Shown: positions 35,299-44,909 of the stretch, piece after piece
How positions within the stretch are numbered: the first letter of the stretch is position 1
Layout: every line of letters begins with the position of its first letter
Source of the DNA: DATFDN01 sp963767645
GTDB taxonomy: Bacteria > Pseudomonadota > Alphaproteobacteria > Acetobacterales > Acetobacteraceae
NCBI GenBank assembly: GCA_963767645.1
Contig: CAVYEW010000005.1
Coordinates: forward strand, 75,545-139,544
Direction: 5' to 3'
DNA length: 64,000 nucleotides
Notes under the pieces: generated by a model
What the model saw: only the letters and a program-made list of their open reading frames with translations
Told to the model about the DNA's origin: nothing
The model's database searches: none
Made by a program: the position numbers and the translations under genes

Positions 35299-35385
35299 TC
35301 TGACAGGCGACCCACTCGCGCCGTCGCTCTGGCTTGGCCCCAAGGCCGCTTTGCGCCAGAGTGCGGCGGCTGCGAGGAGGGGACG

Positions 35386-36789
35386 ATGGGCATGGGCGTC
35401 ACGGCAGAGCTTTCCGCATTCAGCGCCGGGCTTCGGTTGGAGAAGCTTCCGTCGGACGTCATCACCCGCGCCCGTTTCCTGGTGCTCGACCTGGTCGGCA
35501 ACATCGTACGCGCCCGCCATGACGCGGAGAGCACGGCGTCGTTCCTGGCCGCCGCGCGGGTCATGGGCATGGCGGGCGGCAGCGCCGGCGTGTTCGGCGA
35601 TCCGGCGCGCTACACCCCCGCCGGCGCCGCGCTCCTGAACGGCGCGCTCGCCCACTCGCTCGATTTCGACGACACGCATGCCACGGGCAGCCTGCATCCC
35701 GGCGCCCCGGTGATCCCCGCGGCGCTGGCCGCCGGCGAGATGGCGGGCGCGGCGGGCGCCGACGTCCTGGCCGCGATCGTCGCCGGCTACGAGGTGACGT
35801 GCCGTGTCGCCCTGGCGCTGCCCGCCGGTGCGCATTACGACCGCGGCTTCCACCCGACCGCCACGTGCGGCGCGTTCGGGGCTGCCGCCGCGGCTGCGCG
35901 GGTGTTCGGCCTGGATGCGGCCGGAGTTGCCGGCGCGATGGGCACGGTGTTGAGCCAGTGCGCGGGCAGTCTCCAGTTCCTGGTCAACGGCGCCTGGACC
36001 AAGCGCTTCCAGGTCGGCTGGGCGGCGATGAACGGGCTGATGGCCGCGACGTTGGTGCGCGAGGGCTTCAAGGGCGCGGAACAGGCGCTGGAGGGAAGAC
36101 ACGGCTTCATGCGCGCCTACGCCCCCGACCCGACGCCGGAGCGCGCGCTGCTGCGGCTCGGCCAGGAGTTCGAGCTGATGGCGACGGCGGTGAAGCCCTA
36201 CCCGTCCTGCCGCTACGGCCATGCCGGGATCGACGCCGCGTTGGCGCTGCGCGCCGAACACGGGCTGCGGGTCGCGGAGATCGAGGCGGTCACGCTCGGC
36301 CTGCCCAAATCCGGGATGCTGCTGGTCGGCGAGCCGGCCGAGAAGAAGGCCGACCCGCGCAACGTGGTGGACGGGCAGTTCAGCGGCCCGTTCGTCATCG
36401 CCTGCGCATTGGCCAAGGGCCATATGGGCTGGGACAGCTACGCCCTGCTCGACGACCCGGACATCCGCCGTCTGCTCCCGAAGGTGCGCTGCGAGCTCGA
36501 TCCGGAGATCGAGGTGGAGTTCCCCGCTAATATGTCGGGCAAGGTAACGGTGCGTGCGCGGGGCCAGGATTTCGTGAAGGCCGTCGTGATCCCGAAGGGC
36601 GAGCCCGCGAACTTCCTGACCGAGACGGAGTTGCGCGGCAAGTTCGCCGGGCTCGCCGAGGCCGTACTCGGCGCCGAGCGTTCGGCGCGGCTCGCCGACG
36701 CGGTGCTCGCGATCGATCGTGCCCAGGACGTCTCCTCGCTCATGCGCCTCGCCGCACCCGCGACCGAGACCCGCCTCGCCGGAGAATAG
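35386..36789 (+). CDS. MmgE/PrpD family protein
   Basis: A 467 aa member of the MmgE/PrpD (2-methylcitrate dehydratase-like) family. AGGAGG precedes the ATG. The conserved segments are LVLDLVGNIVRARHD, LNGALAHSLDFDDTHA, LHPGAPVIPAALAAGE and GFHPTATCGAFGAAAAAA. AMNGLMAATLVREGF and AVKPYPSCRYGH are also family motifs. It probably acts on a hydroxy-di/tricarboxylic acid. The Ldh2 gene starts 7 nt after the stop. Confidence 0.93.
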   Translation: MGMGVTAELSAFSAGLRLEKLPSDVITRARFLVLDLVGNIVRARHDAESTASFLAAARVMGMAGGSAGVFGDPARYTPAGAALLNGALAHSLDFDDTHATGSLHPGAPVIPAALAAGEMAGAAGADVLAAIVAGYEVTCRVALALPAGAHYDRGFHPTATCGAFGAAAAAARVFGLDAAGVAGAMGTVLSQCAGSLQFLVNGAWTKRFQVGWAAMNGLMAATLVREGFKGAEQALEGRHGFMRAYAPDPTPERALLRLGQEFELMATAVKPYPSCRYGHAGIDAALALRAEHGLRVAEIEAVTLGLPKSGMLLVGEPAEKKADPRNVVDGQFSGPFVIACALAKGHMGWDSYALLDDPDIRRLLPKVRCELDPEIEVEFPANMSGKVTVRARGQDFVKAVVIPKGEPANFLTETELRGKFAGLAEAVLGAERSARLADAVLAIDRAQDVSSLMRLAAPATETRLAGE

Positions 36790-36796
36790 AAGTCCT

Positions 36797-37858
36797 ATGC
36801 CGACCTTCACCCCGGACAAGCTCCGCGCCGTCACCAGCCTGATCGTGCGCCGGATGGGCAGCAATGAGGCGGAGACGGCGGAGGTCTCCGACCATCTGAT
36901 TCGCGCCAACCTCGCCGGCCACGACAGCCACGGCGTCGGGATGCTGCCGCGCTATGTGACGCTGCTGCAGGACAAGCTGCTGGTGCCGAACCAGACACTG
37001 GAGACGGTGGTCGATTTCGGCGCCCTGCTGGTGCTCGATGCGCGCCGCGGCTTCGGCCAGCGCATGGCCGCCGAGGCGGTCCGCCGCGCCATCGACCGCG
37101 CGCGAGAGCTGGGCGCTTGCGTCCTCGGGCTGCGCAACAGCGCCCATATCGGCCGGGTCGGCACCTATGGCGAGCTGGCGGTAGCTTCCGGGATGGCGTT
37201 CATCGGCTATGTGAACGTCGCCGACCACCACGACATTGCCGCCCCGTTCGGCGCCGGCGAGGCCCGCCTCGGCACCAACCCGTTTGTCACCGCCGTACCC
37301 GGTCCGAACGCCGAACCCGTGGTGCTCGACATGGCGACCACCACCATCGCCGCCGGCAAGGCCCGTGTCGCCCGCAACAAGGGCGTCGCCGTTCCGCCCG
37401 AAAGCCTGATCGACGCGGAGGGCCGCGCCACGACAGACCCGCGCGGGTTCATCGACGACCATACCGGCGCGCTGGTGACGTTCGGCCGGCACAAGGGCTC
37501 CGGCCTCGCCATCATGTGCGAGATCATGGCCGGGGCGGTCGTCGGCGGAAAGCGCGCCGGCGAAACGTATCAGGGCGGCATCCTGAACAGCATGTTCGCC
37601 GTGATCACTGACCTGGGCCGGCTGAACGATCCGGGCTCCGTGGCCGAAGGCGTCGCGGCCACCGCTGCCCACATCAGATCCTCCCGCCTTGCGCCCGGAT
37701 TCGAGACGATCCTGCTGCCCGGAGAGCCGGAACGCCGCTCCGCGCGCGAGCGGAGCGCGGCGGGCATTCCGGTGGACGACATGACCTGGGCGCAGATCCG
37801 CGAGGCCGCGGTCAGCCTTGGGATCACCGAGGCGGAATTGGAACGGGCGAACGCATGA
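36797..37858 (+). CDS. Ldh2 family malate/lactate/ureidoglycolate dehydrogenase
   Basis: A 353 aa NAD(P)-dependent dehydrogenase of the LDH2/MDH2 family, a fold unrelated to classical Rossmann LDHs. Markers are LIRANLAGHDSHGVGMLPRY, LGLRNSAHIGRVGTYGE with the catalytic His, and GTNPFVTAVPGPNAEPVVLDM. FGRHKGSGLAIMCEIMAG lies near the end. It is 7 nt downstream of MmgE/PrpD, so both are in one operon. Candidate substrates are malate, lactate or sugar acids. Confidence 0.93.
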   Translation: MPTFTPDKLRAVTSLIVRRMGSNEAETAEVSDHLIRANLAGHDSHGVGMLPRYVTLLQDKLLVPNQTLETVVDFGALLVLDARRGFGQRMAAEAVRRAIDRARELGACVLGLRNSAHIGRVGTYGELAVASGMAFIGYVNVADHHDIAAPFGAGEARLGTNPFVTAVPGPNAEPVVLDMATTTIAAGKARVARNKGVAVPPESLIDAEGRATTDPRGFIDDHTGALVTFGRHKGSGLAIMCEIMAGAVVGGKRAGETYQGGILNSMFAVITDLGRLNDPGSVAEGVAATAAHIRSSRLAPGFETILLPGEPERRSARERSAAGIPVDDMTWAQIREAAVSLGITEAELERANA

Positions 37859-37944
37859 AGGAACGGGGCCGGGCCTGCGCCCGACCCATGATCTTCACCG
37901 CCCGGAAAGCCACCTCCGAACGCAAAGCGGATCGCGCCTCAAGC

Positions 37945-38376
37945 TCATTCCGGCGCCGGGGAAGCCAGCGGTTTTCCCTTCTCGACCACATAGGTAATGA
38001 TTATTTTCGTTGGCTCGGGGCCGTTTCTCAAGCTGTGTGGCGTCTCCGGCGGGATCTGAGAGCCTTCGCCGGCCTTCATCTGGCGATTGGGGCTTCCTTT
38101 CACCGCGAGCTCACCCCCGCCGGTGAGGAAATAGGCCGATTCGATGCCGGGATGGGTATGCCGAGCGACCATGGCGTTCGGACCGATATCCACCTCCATC
38201 AGCAACGTGACGTATCCGGCGGCGGGGCCGTCGGTTTGTTGCAAGGTCTTGCGGGTGAGTTCCGGAGTGCCGGCAGGCGTGCCGGATTGCTGGTTGGTCT
38301 GTGCGCTCGCCTCCGACCCAATGAATCCGGTCACGGCGCACAGGGCGCAAGGCACAAACAGACGTCGCGTAAACAC
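37945..38376 (-). CDS. Secreted cupin-domain protein
   Basis: A 143 aa exported cupin, start GTG at 38376 with AGGGAGGAA upstream. A signal peptide (FTRRLFVPCALCAVTGFIG) ends ASAQ. The cupin motif is VARHTHPGIESAYFLTGGGE (two His, Glu), with a second His in PPETPHSLRNGPEP. The frame extends further upstream but lacks a start with a ribosome binding site. Function not known. Confidence 0.82.
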   Translation of the reverse strand: MFTRRLFVPCALCAVTGFIGSEASAQTNQQSGTPAGTPELTRKTLQQTDGPAAGYVTLLMEVDIGPNAMVARHTHPGIESAYFLTGGGELAVKGSPNRQMKAGEGSQIPPETPHSLRNGPEPTKIIITYVVEKGKPLASPAPE

Positions 38377-38502
38377 GAGCTTCCTCCCTTTCGGCACGTG
38401 CCGAAGAAAGCTTGCGTGAGCCGAACGTATCGTGTCAAGAGATCGTGACGAAACGCGCAGTCCCCAGACCATGTCCGGGGACAGTCACCGCGTCGGAAGC
38501 CG

Positions 38503-39432
38503 TCACCGCGTCGGGCGCGGCGGGTCCTGCTTGTAGTCGTAGAAGCCCCTGCCCGTCTTGCGCCCGAGCCAGCCGGCCTCGACGTATTTCACCAGCAGAG
38601 GGCACGGTCGGTACTTGCTGTCCGACAGACCCTCGTACAGCACCTGCATGATCGACAGGCACGTATCCAGGCCGATGAAGTCGGCCAGCTCCAGCGGGCC
38701 CATCGGGTGGTTGGCGCCGAGCCGCATGGAGGTGTCGATGGCGGCGATGGAGCCGACGCCCTCGTACAGGGCATAAACCGCCTCGTTGATCATCGGCACC
38801 AGGATGCGGTTGACGATGAAGGCCGGGAAGTCCTCGGAGACGGCGGTCGCCTTACCGAGCCGGTCCGCCAGCCCCTGCACGGCCTGGAAGGTCGGCTCGT
38901 CGGTGGCGATGCCGCGTATGATCTCGACCAGCTTCATGACCGGAACCGGGTTCATGAAGTGCATGCCGATGAACTTCTCGGGCCTGTCGGTCGCGGCGCC
39001 GAGACGGGTGATCGAGATGGAGGAGGTGTTGGAAGCAATCAGGCAGGACGGCTTGATGTGCGGCGTCAGCGTCTTGAAGACCGCGCGCTTCACCTCCTCC
39101 TTCTCGGTCGCCGCCTCGATCACCAGATCGGCCTCGCCGAAGGCGCCGTAATCGGTGGAGGTATCGACGCGCGACAGCGCGGCATCGCGCGCCTCGGCGC
39201 TGATAAGCTTGCGGTTCACCTGCCGGTCCATGTTGCGCGCCATCAGGCCGACCGCCTTCTGCAGCGCCTCGGCGCGCACGTCCAGCATAGTGACTGGCAG
39301 CCCCGACAAAGCGCAGACATGGGCGATGCCGTTGCCCATCTGGCCGGCCCCGATGACGCCGATGCGCGCGAGCTGCGGCGCGTCGGCGAGCAGCGGGGCG
39401 GCGGCCAGCGCCGATTTGACTTCCATGTTCAT
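38503..39432 (-). CDS. hbd: 3-hydroxybutyryl-CoA dehydrogenase
   Basis: A 309 aa 3-hydroxyacyl-CoA dehydrogenase. NAD-binding motif RIGVIGAGQMGNGIAHVCA (about residue 22), catalytic His in KFIGMHFMNPVPVMKLVEII, and FIVNRILVPMINEAVYAL in the dimerisation domain. A downstream ATG (39426) is an alternative start. It follows etfA by 3 nt in the etfB-etfA-hbd operon and serves butanoate/PHB or fatty acid oxidation. Confidence 0.93.
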   Translation of the reverse strand: MNMEVKSALAAAPLLADAPQLARIGVIGAGQMGNGIAHVCALSGLPVTMLDVRAEALQKAVGLMARNMDRQVNRKLISAEARDAALSRVDTSTDYGAFGEADLVIEAATEKEEVKRAVFKTLTPHIKPSCLIASNTSSISITRLGAATDRPEKFIGMHFMNPVPVMKLVEIIRGIATDEPTFQAVQGLADRLGKATAVSEDFPAFIVNRILVPMINEAVYALYEGVGSIAAIDTSMRLGANHPMGPLELADFIGLDTCLSIMQVLYEGLSDSKYRPCPLLVKYVEAGWLGRKTGRGFYDYKQDPPRPTR

Positions 39433-39435
39433 GTT

Positions 39436-40371
39436 TCAGGAGCGCTCCAGTTCCGCCGCCAACTCGGGCAGCGCCGTGAACAGATCAGCCACCAGGCCGT
39501 AATCGGCGACCTGGAAGATGGGCGCTTCCTCGTCCTTGTTGATCGCCACGATGACCTTGCTGTCCTTCATCCCGGCCAGATGCTGGATGGCGCCGGAGAT
39601 GCCGACCGCGACGTAGAGGTCTGGGGCGACGATCTTGCCGGTCTGTCCCACCTGATAGTCGTTAGGGACGAAACCGGAATCGACCGCCGCGCGGGAGGCG
39701 CCGATGGCGGCCCCCAGCTTGTCGGCGATCGGCTCGAGCAGCTTGAAGTTCTCGCCGCTCTGCATCCCGCGCCCGCCCGAGATCACCACCTTGGCGGCGG
39801 TCAGCTCCGGGCGCTCGCTCTTGGAAAGCTCGGCCGACACGAATGACGACAGGCCGGGGGCCTCGACCGCTTGCGCCTTCTCGATGGCCGCGCTGCCGCC
39901 CTCGGTCGCGACCGGGTCAAAGCTGGAAGCTCGCACCGTGATGACCTTCTTCGCATCGGCTGATTTCACCGTGGCCATCGCGTTGCCCGCGTAGATCGGG
40001 CGGACGAACGTGTCGGCATCGACGACGTCGGCGACATCGCTGATTGGCTGGCTGTCCAGCAGGGCGGCGACCCGCGGCATGACGTTCTTGCCCACCGCCG
40101 TCGCGGCGGCGAGCAGGTGAGAGTAGGCGGGCGCCAGCGAGACCATCAGTGCCGCCACTGGCTCGGCCAGGATGTGCTCGTACTGCGGATCGTCGGCGAC
40201 CAGCACCTTGCTCAGGCCGGGAAGCTTCGAGGCGGCCTCGGCTGCCGCCTGGACGCCCTGGCCCACGATCAGACCGTGTGCCTCGCCCAGCTTGGCGGCG
40301 GCCGCAACGGCGCTGCGCGAGGGCTGCTTGATGCCGGCATTGTCGTATTCCAGCAGGACCAGTGACGCCAT
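39436..40371 (-). CDS. etfA: Electron transfer flavoprotein alpha subunit
   Basis: A 311 aa FAD-binding EtfA. The C-terminal FAD motifs are VVISGGRGMQSGENFKLLEP, GASRAAVDSGFVPNDYQVGQ, TGKIVAPDLYVAVGISG and IQHLAGMKDSKVIVAINKD. It starts 2 nt after the etfB stop. It passes electrons from acyl-CoA dehydrogenases to ETF:quinone oxidoreductase. Confidence 0.95.
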   Translation of the reverse strand: MASLVLLEYDNAGIKQPSRSAVAAAAKLGEAHGLIVGQGVQAAAEAASKLPGLSKVLVADDPQYEHILAEPVAALMVSLAPAYSHLLAAATAVGKNVMPRVAALLDSQPISDVADVVDADTFVRPIYAGNAMATVKSADAKKVITVRASSFDPVATEGGSAAIEKAQAVEAPGLSSFVSAELSKSERPELTAAKVVISGGRGMQSGENFKLLEPIADKLGAAIGASRAAVDSGFVPNDYQVGQTGKIVAPDLYVAVGISGAIQHLAGMKDSKVIVAINKDEEAPIFQVADYGLVADLFTALPELAAELERS

Positions 40372-40373
40372 GC

Positions 40374-41123
40374 TCAGATCACCTTCGCTTCCGTCTTGAG
40401 CTTCTGCACCAGCTCAGCCACCGAGCCGACCTTCACCCCGGCCTTGCGTTTCGGCGGATCGCTGACCTTGATCGTGGTCAGCCGGGGCGTCGGATCGACG
40501 CCCAGATCGGCGGGCTTCATGTTGACGATCGGCTTCTTGCGCGCCTTCATGATGTTCGGCAGCGAGGCGTAACGCGGCTCGTTCAACCGCAGATCGGTAG
40601 TGATAATCGCGGGCAGGTTGAGCGCGACCGTCTCCAGCCCGCCATCCACCTCGCGCGTGACGGTGATCTTGTCGCCGTCCACGCTGAGCTTGCTCGCGAA
40701 GGTGCCCTGCGGCCAGCCAAGCAGGGCAGCCAGCATCTGGCCGGTGGCGTTCATGTCGTCGTCGATCGCCTGCTTGCCAAGGATGACCAGGCGCGGCTGC
40801 TCACGCTCGACGATTGCCCTCAGGAGCTTGGCGACGGCGAGCGGCTGAAGCTCGGCGTCGGTCTCGACCAGGATGCCGCGATCGGCGCCCATCGCGAGCG
40901 CGGTGCGGATGGTCTCGGCGCACTGCGCCACGCCCAGGGACACCGCCACGATCTCGGTCGCGACGCCCTTCTCCTTCAGGCGGACAGCCTCTTCGACCGC
41001 GATCTCGTCGAACGGGTTCATCGACATCTTGACGCCGGAGGTCTCCACTCCGGTTCCGTCCGTCTTGACCCGCACTTTCACATTGTAATCCACGACGCGC
41101 TTGACCGGGACGACTATTTTCAT
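40374..41123 (-). CDS. etfB: Electron transfer flavoprotein beta subunit
   Basis: A 249 aa EtfB starting MKIVVPVKRVVDYNVKVRVK. It has NPFDEIAVEEAVRLKEKG and the nucleotide-binding VILGKQAIDDDMNATGQML with DEPRY-like LNEPRYASLPNIMKARKKP. First gene of the etfB-etfA-hbd operon. Confidence 0.96.
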   Translation of the reverse strand: MKIVVPVKRVVDYNVKVRVKTDGTGVETSGVKMSMNPFDEIAVEEAVRLKEKGVATEIVAVSLGVAQCAETIRTALAMGADRGILVETDAELQPLAVAKLLRAIVEREQPRLVILGKQAIDDDMNATGQMLAALLGWPQGTFASKLSVDGDKITVTREVDGGLETVALNLPAIITTDLRLNEPRYASLPNIMKARKKPIVNMKPADLGVDPTPRLTTIKVSDPPKRKAGVKVGSVAELVQKLKTEAKVI

Positions 41124-41259
41124 GAGACCGTGCCGCCTTCAGGACCCGTGCGGGGACGGCGCGCCGCCGGACGGAACGCCTGTTCGCACATGCAATATAA
41201 GGGAGCGGACCTTATGCACCCGCCCCAGCCACTGTCAAACGCGCGTTAACGATGCGCGA

Positions 41260-41463
41260 TCAACCCCGCAGGAGTTCCAGCATCAGAATGAACAGCAGCA
41301 GCGCCGCTGCTTGCAGCAGGACACGCCAGCGCATGAGCGTGTTCGAGCGCCGCGGATTATCGCCCCCACGGGCGACGCTGATCAGCCCCGCGAACAACAC
41401 GCCAAGCGTCGCGAACATCAGCGGAACAATCAGGAAAGGCAGGAAGTGGGTCACGCGGGTCAC
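41260..41463 (-). CDS. HIG1-like twin transmembrane protein
   Basis: A 67 aa protein with two transmembrane helices separated by ARGGDNPRRSNTLMRWRVLL. The RSNxLMRxRVLxQ pattern is that of the HIG1 family found in respiratory chain assembly in mitochondria and alphaproteobacteria. The sequence begins MTRVTHFLPFLIVPLMFATL. It probably sits in the inner membrane near respiratory complexes. Confidence 0.75.
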   Translation of the reverse strand: MTRVTHFLPFLIVPLMFATLGVLFAGLISVARGGDNPRRSNTLMRWRVLLQAAALLLFILMLELLRG

Positions 41464-41551
41464 GTCATGCTGAGGGACCGAGCTTACATGGTGCGGCGGT
41501 GCGTGTCGCCATGGGGACGGCTCGCGCCCCCTATGCAGTTCCGGACCGGCA

Positions 41552-41600
41552 TGCCCCCCTCACCCAACCTCTCCCCCCGTTCCGGGGGAGAGGGGCTAAT
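41552..41600 (+). repeat. Short palindromic repeat (CTC/GAG-rich)
   Basis: CCCCTCACCCAACCTCTCCC with CCCGTTCCGGGGGAGAGGGG forms a strong stem. It lies in the leader of the MscS gene, about 50 nt before its start codon, and belongs to the same family as the long copies at 4179 and 25420. Confidence 0.6.
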
Positions 41601-41647
41601 CCGCCCGCTCAACCGCACAGGCGTGCGCTGGCGAGCCCGATCCTGCC

Positions 41648-44074
41648 GTGAAGTACGCGCCTCTCCGGGCAGCGATCGCCCTCCTTCTTGCCCTTCTCGC
41701 CGGGCCTCGCCTTGCGCGCGCCGCGGAGCCGCCCGCCGCGCCGGCAGTCGGCGCGACGCAGGCGCAAGAGGCGCTGAGCGTGCTGACCGATCCGGCGCGG
41801 CGCGCGCAGATGGTCGCTACGCTGCAGGCAATCATCCAGGCGGACGCGGCCCGCCCCGCCGCAACCGCAGCCGCCAAGCCGGCCGCGGCGGCTCCGCCCG
41901 CGTCGGCATCTGTTCCTACTCCGGCCGCCGCCGCCGCCGCCGCGGCGGCGCCGAAGGTCCAGCTCAACCCCGACAGTCTGGGCGCGGCCATCGTGATGGG
42001 CGCTTCGGGATTTCTCGGCCGGCTTTGGATGCGCACCATCATGGCGGCGCAGACCGTGCAAAGCCTGCCCCTGCTATGGGGCTGGATCGTGGTCATGGCC
42101 ACGAACCCGCTGGCCCATTCGATCCTGCGCTCGGCGGTCTGGCGCCTCGCCGTGGCCTTCGCCGCCAGCCTCGCGGCCGAGGCGGCGATACGGTGGCTTG
42201 TGCGCGGGCCGGTGCGGATGCTGGAGATGCGCGCCCCTGCCGGGCCGGGCTCCGCCGGACCCTCCTCGCGGGACACGGCGGCTGAGGAGGACGACGAGCC
42301 GGCCGAGCCGCAGGAGGCCGAGGCGCCGCGCTCGCGGCGCAGCACGGCGCTTACCTTGCTCCGCCGCCTGCCCCTCGTGTTTGCGCGGCTGCTGCTCAAC
42401 CTCCTGCCGGTCGCCGCCTTCGCCGTGGCCGGGCATGCCGTCGCGGCGAGCGAGATCGGCGGCGATGAGCAGTCCCGCCTCGTGGTGCTGGCAATGGTGG
42501 ACGCCTACGCCATCTCGGCCGCCGTAATGTCATTCTCCCGCATGATGCTGTCGCCCGATGGACGGCGGCTGCGGCTGCTGCGGGTGTCGGACGCAACCGC
42601 CGTCTGGGCAACCAACTGGATCCGCGCGCTGACCGCGGTCACGGTGTTCGGCTTCGCCATCGCCGAGGTCGGGGTGGCGCTTGGCATGTCGATGCCGGCC
42701 CATGACGGACTGCTGAAGATCTGCGGGCTGATCGATCATGTGATGCTGGGCGTGATGGTAGTGCAGAGCCGGCGCGCGGTCCGCGACCGCTTGCGCGCGC
42801 CGGCCGGCGCCACTGGTCCGATAGCGCGGCTGCGCAATGCGCTGGCGCCGGTCTGGCACTGGATCGCCCTGTTCGTTCTGGCCACTGTCTGGATCGGCTG
42901 GGCACTCGAAATCCCGAACGGCTTCATCGTCATCCTGCGCGTCTTCCTGACCGTCGTGGCGGTCCTGGTGCTGTCTCGCCTGGCGCTGATCGTGCTGCTC
43001 GGCATGTTGGAGCGCGCCGGCCGTGTCAGCCCCGACCTCGCCGCGCGCTACCCCGGTCTGGAGGCGCGGCTCGGCTTCTATCATCCGCTGGTGCAGGGAA
43101 CCGCCCGCGCGGTCGTCTATATCGGGGCCGGCGTGCTGATGCTGGAGTTGTGGGGCGTGCCCATCGTCCCCTGGTTCGCCGACACTCTGCTCGGCCGGCG
43201 GCTCGCGGCGGGACTCGGCACCGTCCTGCTCACGCTGCTGCTGGCGATCGCCGTGTGGGAAGCCGTGAACGCGGGACTGCAGGCGCACCTCGCCCGGCTG
43301 ACGCGCGAGCAGCAGGCGGCCCGCTCGGCGCGGCTGCGCACCTTGCTGCCGTTGCTCAGGACTGCGCTCCTGGTGACGATCGTGGTGATCGCCGGCCTCA
43401 CCGTGCTGTCGGAGATTGGCATCAATATCGGGCCGTTGCTGGCCGGCGCGGGCATCGTCGGCGTGGCCATCGGCTTCGGCTCGCAGAAGCTGGTGCAGGA
43501 CCTGATCACCGGCATCTTCCTGCTGCTGGAGAACGCGATGCAGGTCGGCGACTGGGTGACGGTCTCCGGCCTGTCCGGCACGGTGGAGAACCTGTCCGTG
43601 CGCACCATACGGCTGCGCGCCAGCGACGGATCGGTTCACATCATCCCGTTCAGCGCCGTGACCAGCGTGACCAACACCAATCGCGGCCTGGGCAACGCCT
43701 CAGTCAGCGTCACCGTTTCCTATGACGAGGATACCGACCGCGTCGGCGAGATCCTGAAGGACATCGCGGCGACGATGCGGACGGAACCGGACTTCGCGGG
43801 CCTGATGCTCAGCGATTTGCAGCTTTGGGGGGTGGACAAGATGGACGGCGCCAGCGTCACAATCGCCGGCCAGATCATCTGCACGGATACCGGCCGCTGG
43901 CCGGTGCAGCGGGAATTCAACCGGCGACTCAAGAGACGGTTCCAGGAGGAGGGCGTGGAAATCTACAATCCGGCGCGCACCGTGGTAATCCCGGCGGCAC
44001 CCGATCCGCCGCGCGCCCTGACGGCCGGGCCCGCACTGGCCCGGCCGGCCGCTGCGGGCGGGGGCCGGCAGTGA
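41648..44074 (+). CDS. Mechanosensitive channel family protein, MscS-like, large
   Basis: An 808 aa membrane protein with a signal-like N-terminus, a periplasmic Ala-rich region, many transmembrane segments, then the MscS core: LLAGAGIVGVAIGFGSQKLV (TM3 pore helix) followed by QDLITGIFLLLENAMQVGDW and the beta-domain SGTVENLSVRTIRLRASDG. Such large MscS homologues relieve osmotic stress. The start is GTG at 41648. The stop overlaps the 2OG-Fe gene start as GTGA. Confidence 0.9.
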   Translation: MKYAPLRAAIALLLALLAGPRLARAAEPPAAPAVGATQAQEALSVLTDPARRAQMVATLQAIIQADAARPAATAAAKPAAAAPPASASVPTPAAAAAAAAAPKVQLNPDSLGAAIVMGASGFLGRLWMRTIMAAQTVQSLPLLWGWIVVMATNPLAHSILRSAVWRLAVAFAASLAAEAAIRWLVRGPVRMLEMRAPAGPGSAGPSSRDTAAEEDDEPAEPQEAEAPRSRRSTALTLLRRLPLVFARLLLNLLPVAAFAVAGHAVAASEIGGDEQSRLVVLAMVDAYAISAAVMSFSRMMLSPDGRRLRLLRVSDATAVWATNWIRALTAVTVFGFAIAEVGVALGMSMPAHDGLLKICGLIDHVMLGVMVVQSRRAVRDRLRAPAGATGPIARLRNALAPVWHWIALFVLATVWIGWALEIPNGFIVILRVFLTVVAVLVLSRLALIVLLGMLERAGRVSPDLAARYPGLEARLGFYHPLVQGTARAVVYIGAGVLMLELWGVPIVPWFADTLLGRRLAAGLGTVLLTLLLAIAVWEAVNAGLQAHLARLTREQQAARSARLRTLLPLLRTALLVTIVVIAGLTVLSEIGINIGPLLAGAGIVGVAIGFGSQKLVQDLITGIFLLLENAMQVGDWVTVSGLSGTVENLSVRTIRLRASDGSVHIIPFSAVTSVTNTNRGLGNASVSVTVSYDEDTDRVGEILKDIAATMRTEPDFAGLMLSDLQLWGVDKMDGASVTIAGQIICTDTGRWPVQREFNRRLKRRFQEEGVEIYNPARTVVIPAAPDPPRALTAGPALARPAAAGGGRQ

Positions 44075-44808
44075 GCGGCCCCGACCTGCTCGCCTCGTTG
44101 GCGGAGGCGGTGGCGCGCGAGGGTTTCGCTTTCGTGCATGGGGCGGAGATGCGCACTGTCCTGGCCCGCGTCGGCTCGCTCGCCGATTGGGACCACTTCG
44201 CCGCGAGCTGGGACGATCTCGGCATGGACACCTACATGGCCGACGGCGGGCGATACCGGAAGCGCCGCCACGCGGTCTACGCGGCCGGCCCGGACGGCAT
44301 CCGCCGCAAGACGCACCAGGCGCATTATCAGAGCCGGGACTACAACAGGTTGAACGGCGGCATTGCCCGCTGGTTCGAGCCGGTGCTGCCCGAGATCGGC
44401 GCCGGGCCGAGCATGACCACGGTGCTCGCGACCTGCCGCGCGCTGTTCGAGCGCCTTACCCCGACCCGGCCCGGACAAGCGCCGCGATGGCATGTCGAGG
44501 TCCACCAGTTCCGCATCGAGGCACGCGCCGACCAGGCCGGCCGGCCGACGCCCGAAGGATCGCACCAGGACGGCGTGGACCACGTGCTGGTCCTGCTGGT
44601 CGGGCGCCGCAACATCCGCGAGGGCGTGACCGCCGTCACCGACCTCACCGGCTGCCCTCTCGGCAGCTTCACCTTGACCGAGCCCTTCGACGCAGCGCTG
44701 GTCGACGACAACCGGGTGATGCACGGCGTCACCCCGGTTGCGCCCGTCGATCCCGCGCGTCCCGGCTATCGGGACGTCCTAGTGGTGACGTTCCGGCTAG
44801 AGGCTTAG
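44071..44808 (+). CDS. 2OG-Fe(II) dioxygenase (2OG-Fe_Oxy_2 family)
   Basis: A 245 aa protein starting GTG at 44071 and overlapping the MscS stop by 4 nt. The metal site is EGSHQDGVDHVLVLLVGR (HxD) with the distal His in DDNRVMHGVTPVAPVD, the pattern of the 2OG-Fe_Oxy_2 family (amino-acid hydroxylases such as the isoleucine dioxygenase group). WHVEVHQFRIEARADQ is a further family element. Co-translation with a channel is unusual. The substrate is unknown. Confidence 0.82.
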   Translation: MSGPDLLASLAEAVAREGFAFVHGAEMRTVLARVGSLADWDHFAASWDDLGMDTYMADGGRYRKRRHAVYAAGPDGIRRKTHQAHYQSRDYNRLNGGIARWFEPVLPEIGAGPSMTTVLATCRALFERLTPTRPGQAPRWHVEVHQFRIEARADQAGRPTPEGSHQDGVDHVLVLLVGRRNIREGVTAVTDLTGCPLGSFTLTEPFDAALVDDNRVMHGVTPVAPVDPARPGYRDVLVVTFRLEA

Positions 44809-44909
44809 CGCCGGGTCGCAACCCGATCAGCCTCCCCGATATGTTTGATTGGATATAGCGCGGCCACGAAACGGCTGCTATATCGGCTGCAAAATCAGGA
44901 GGGGACAGG

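Noticed and set aside
33904..36909. A 1001-codon open frame on the minus strand
   Set aside because: It runs opposite to SMP-30 and MmgE/PrpD, which have clear family motifs. It is rich in Arg/Ala/Gly as expected of an antisense frame in GC-rich DNA. Only its last 52 codons, with their own ribosome binding site, may be real.
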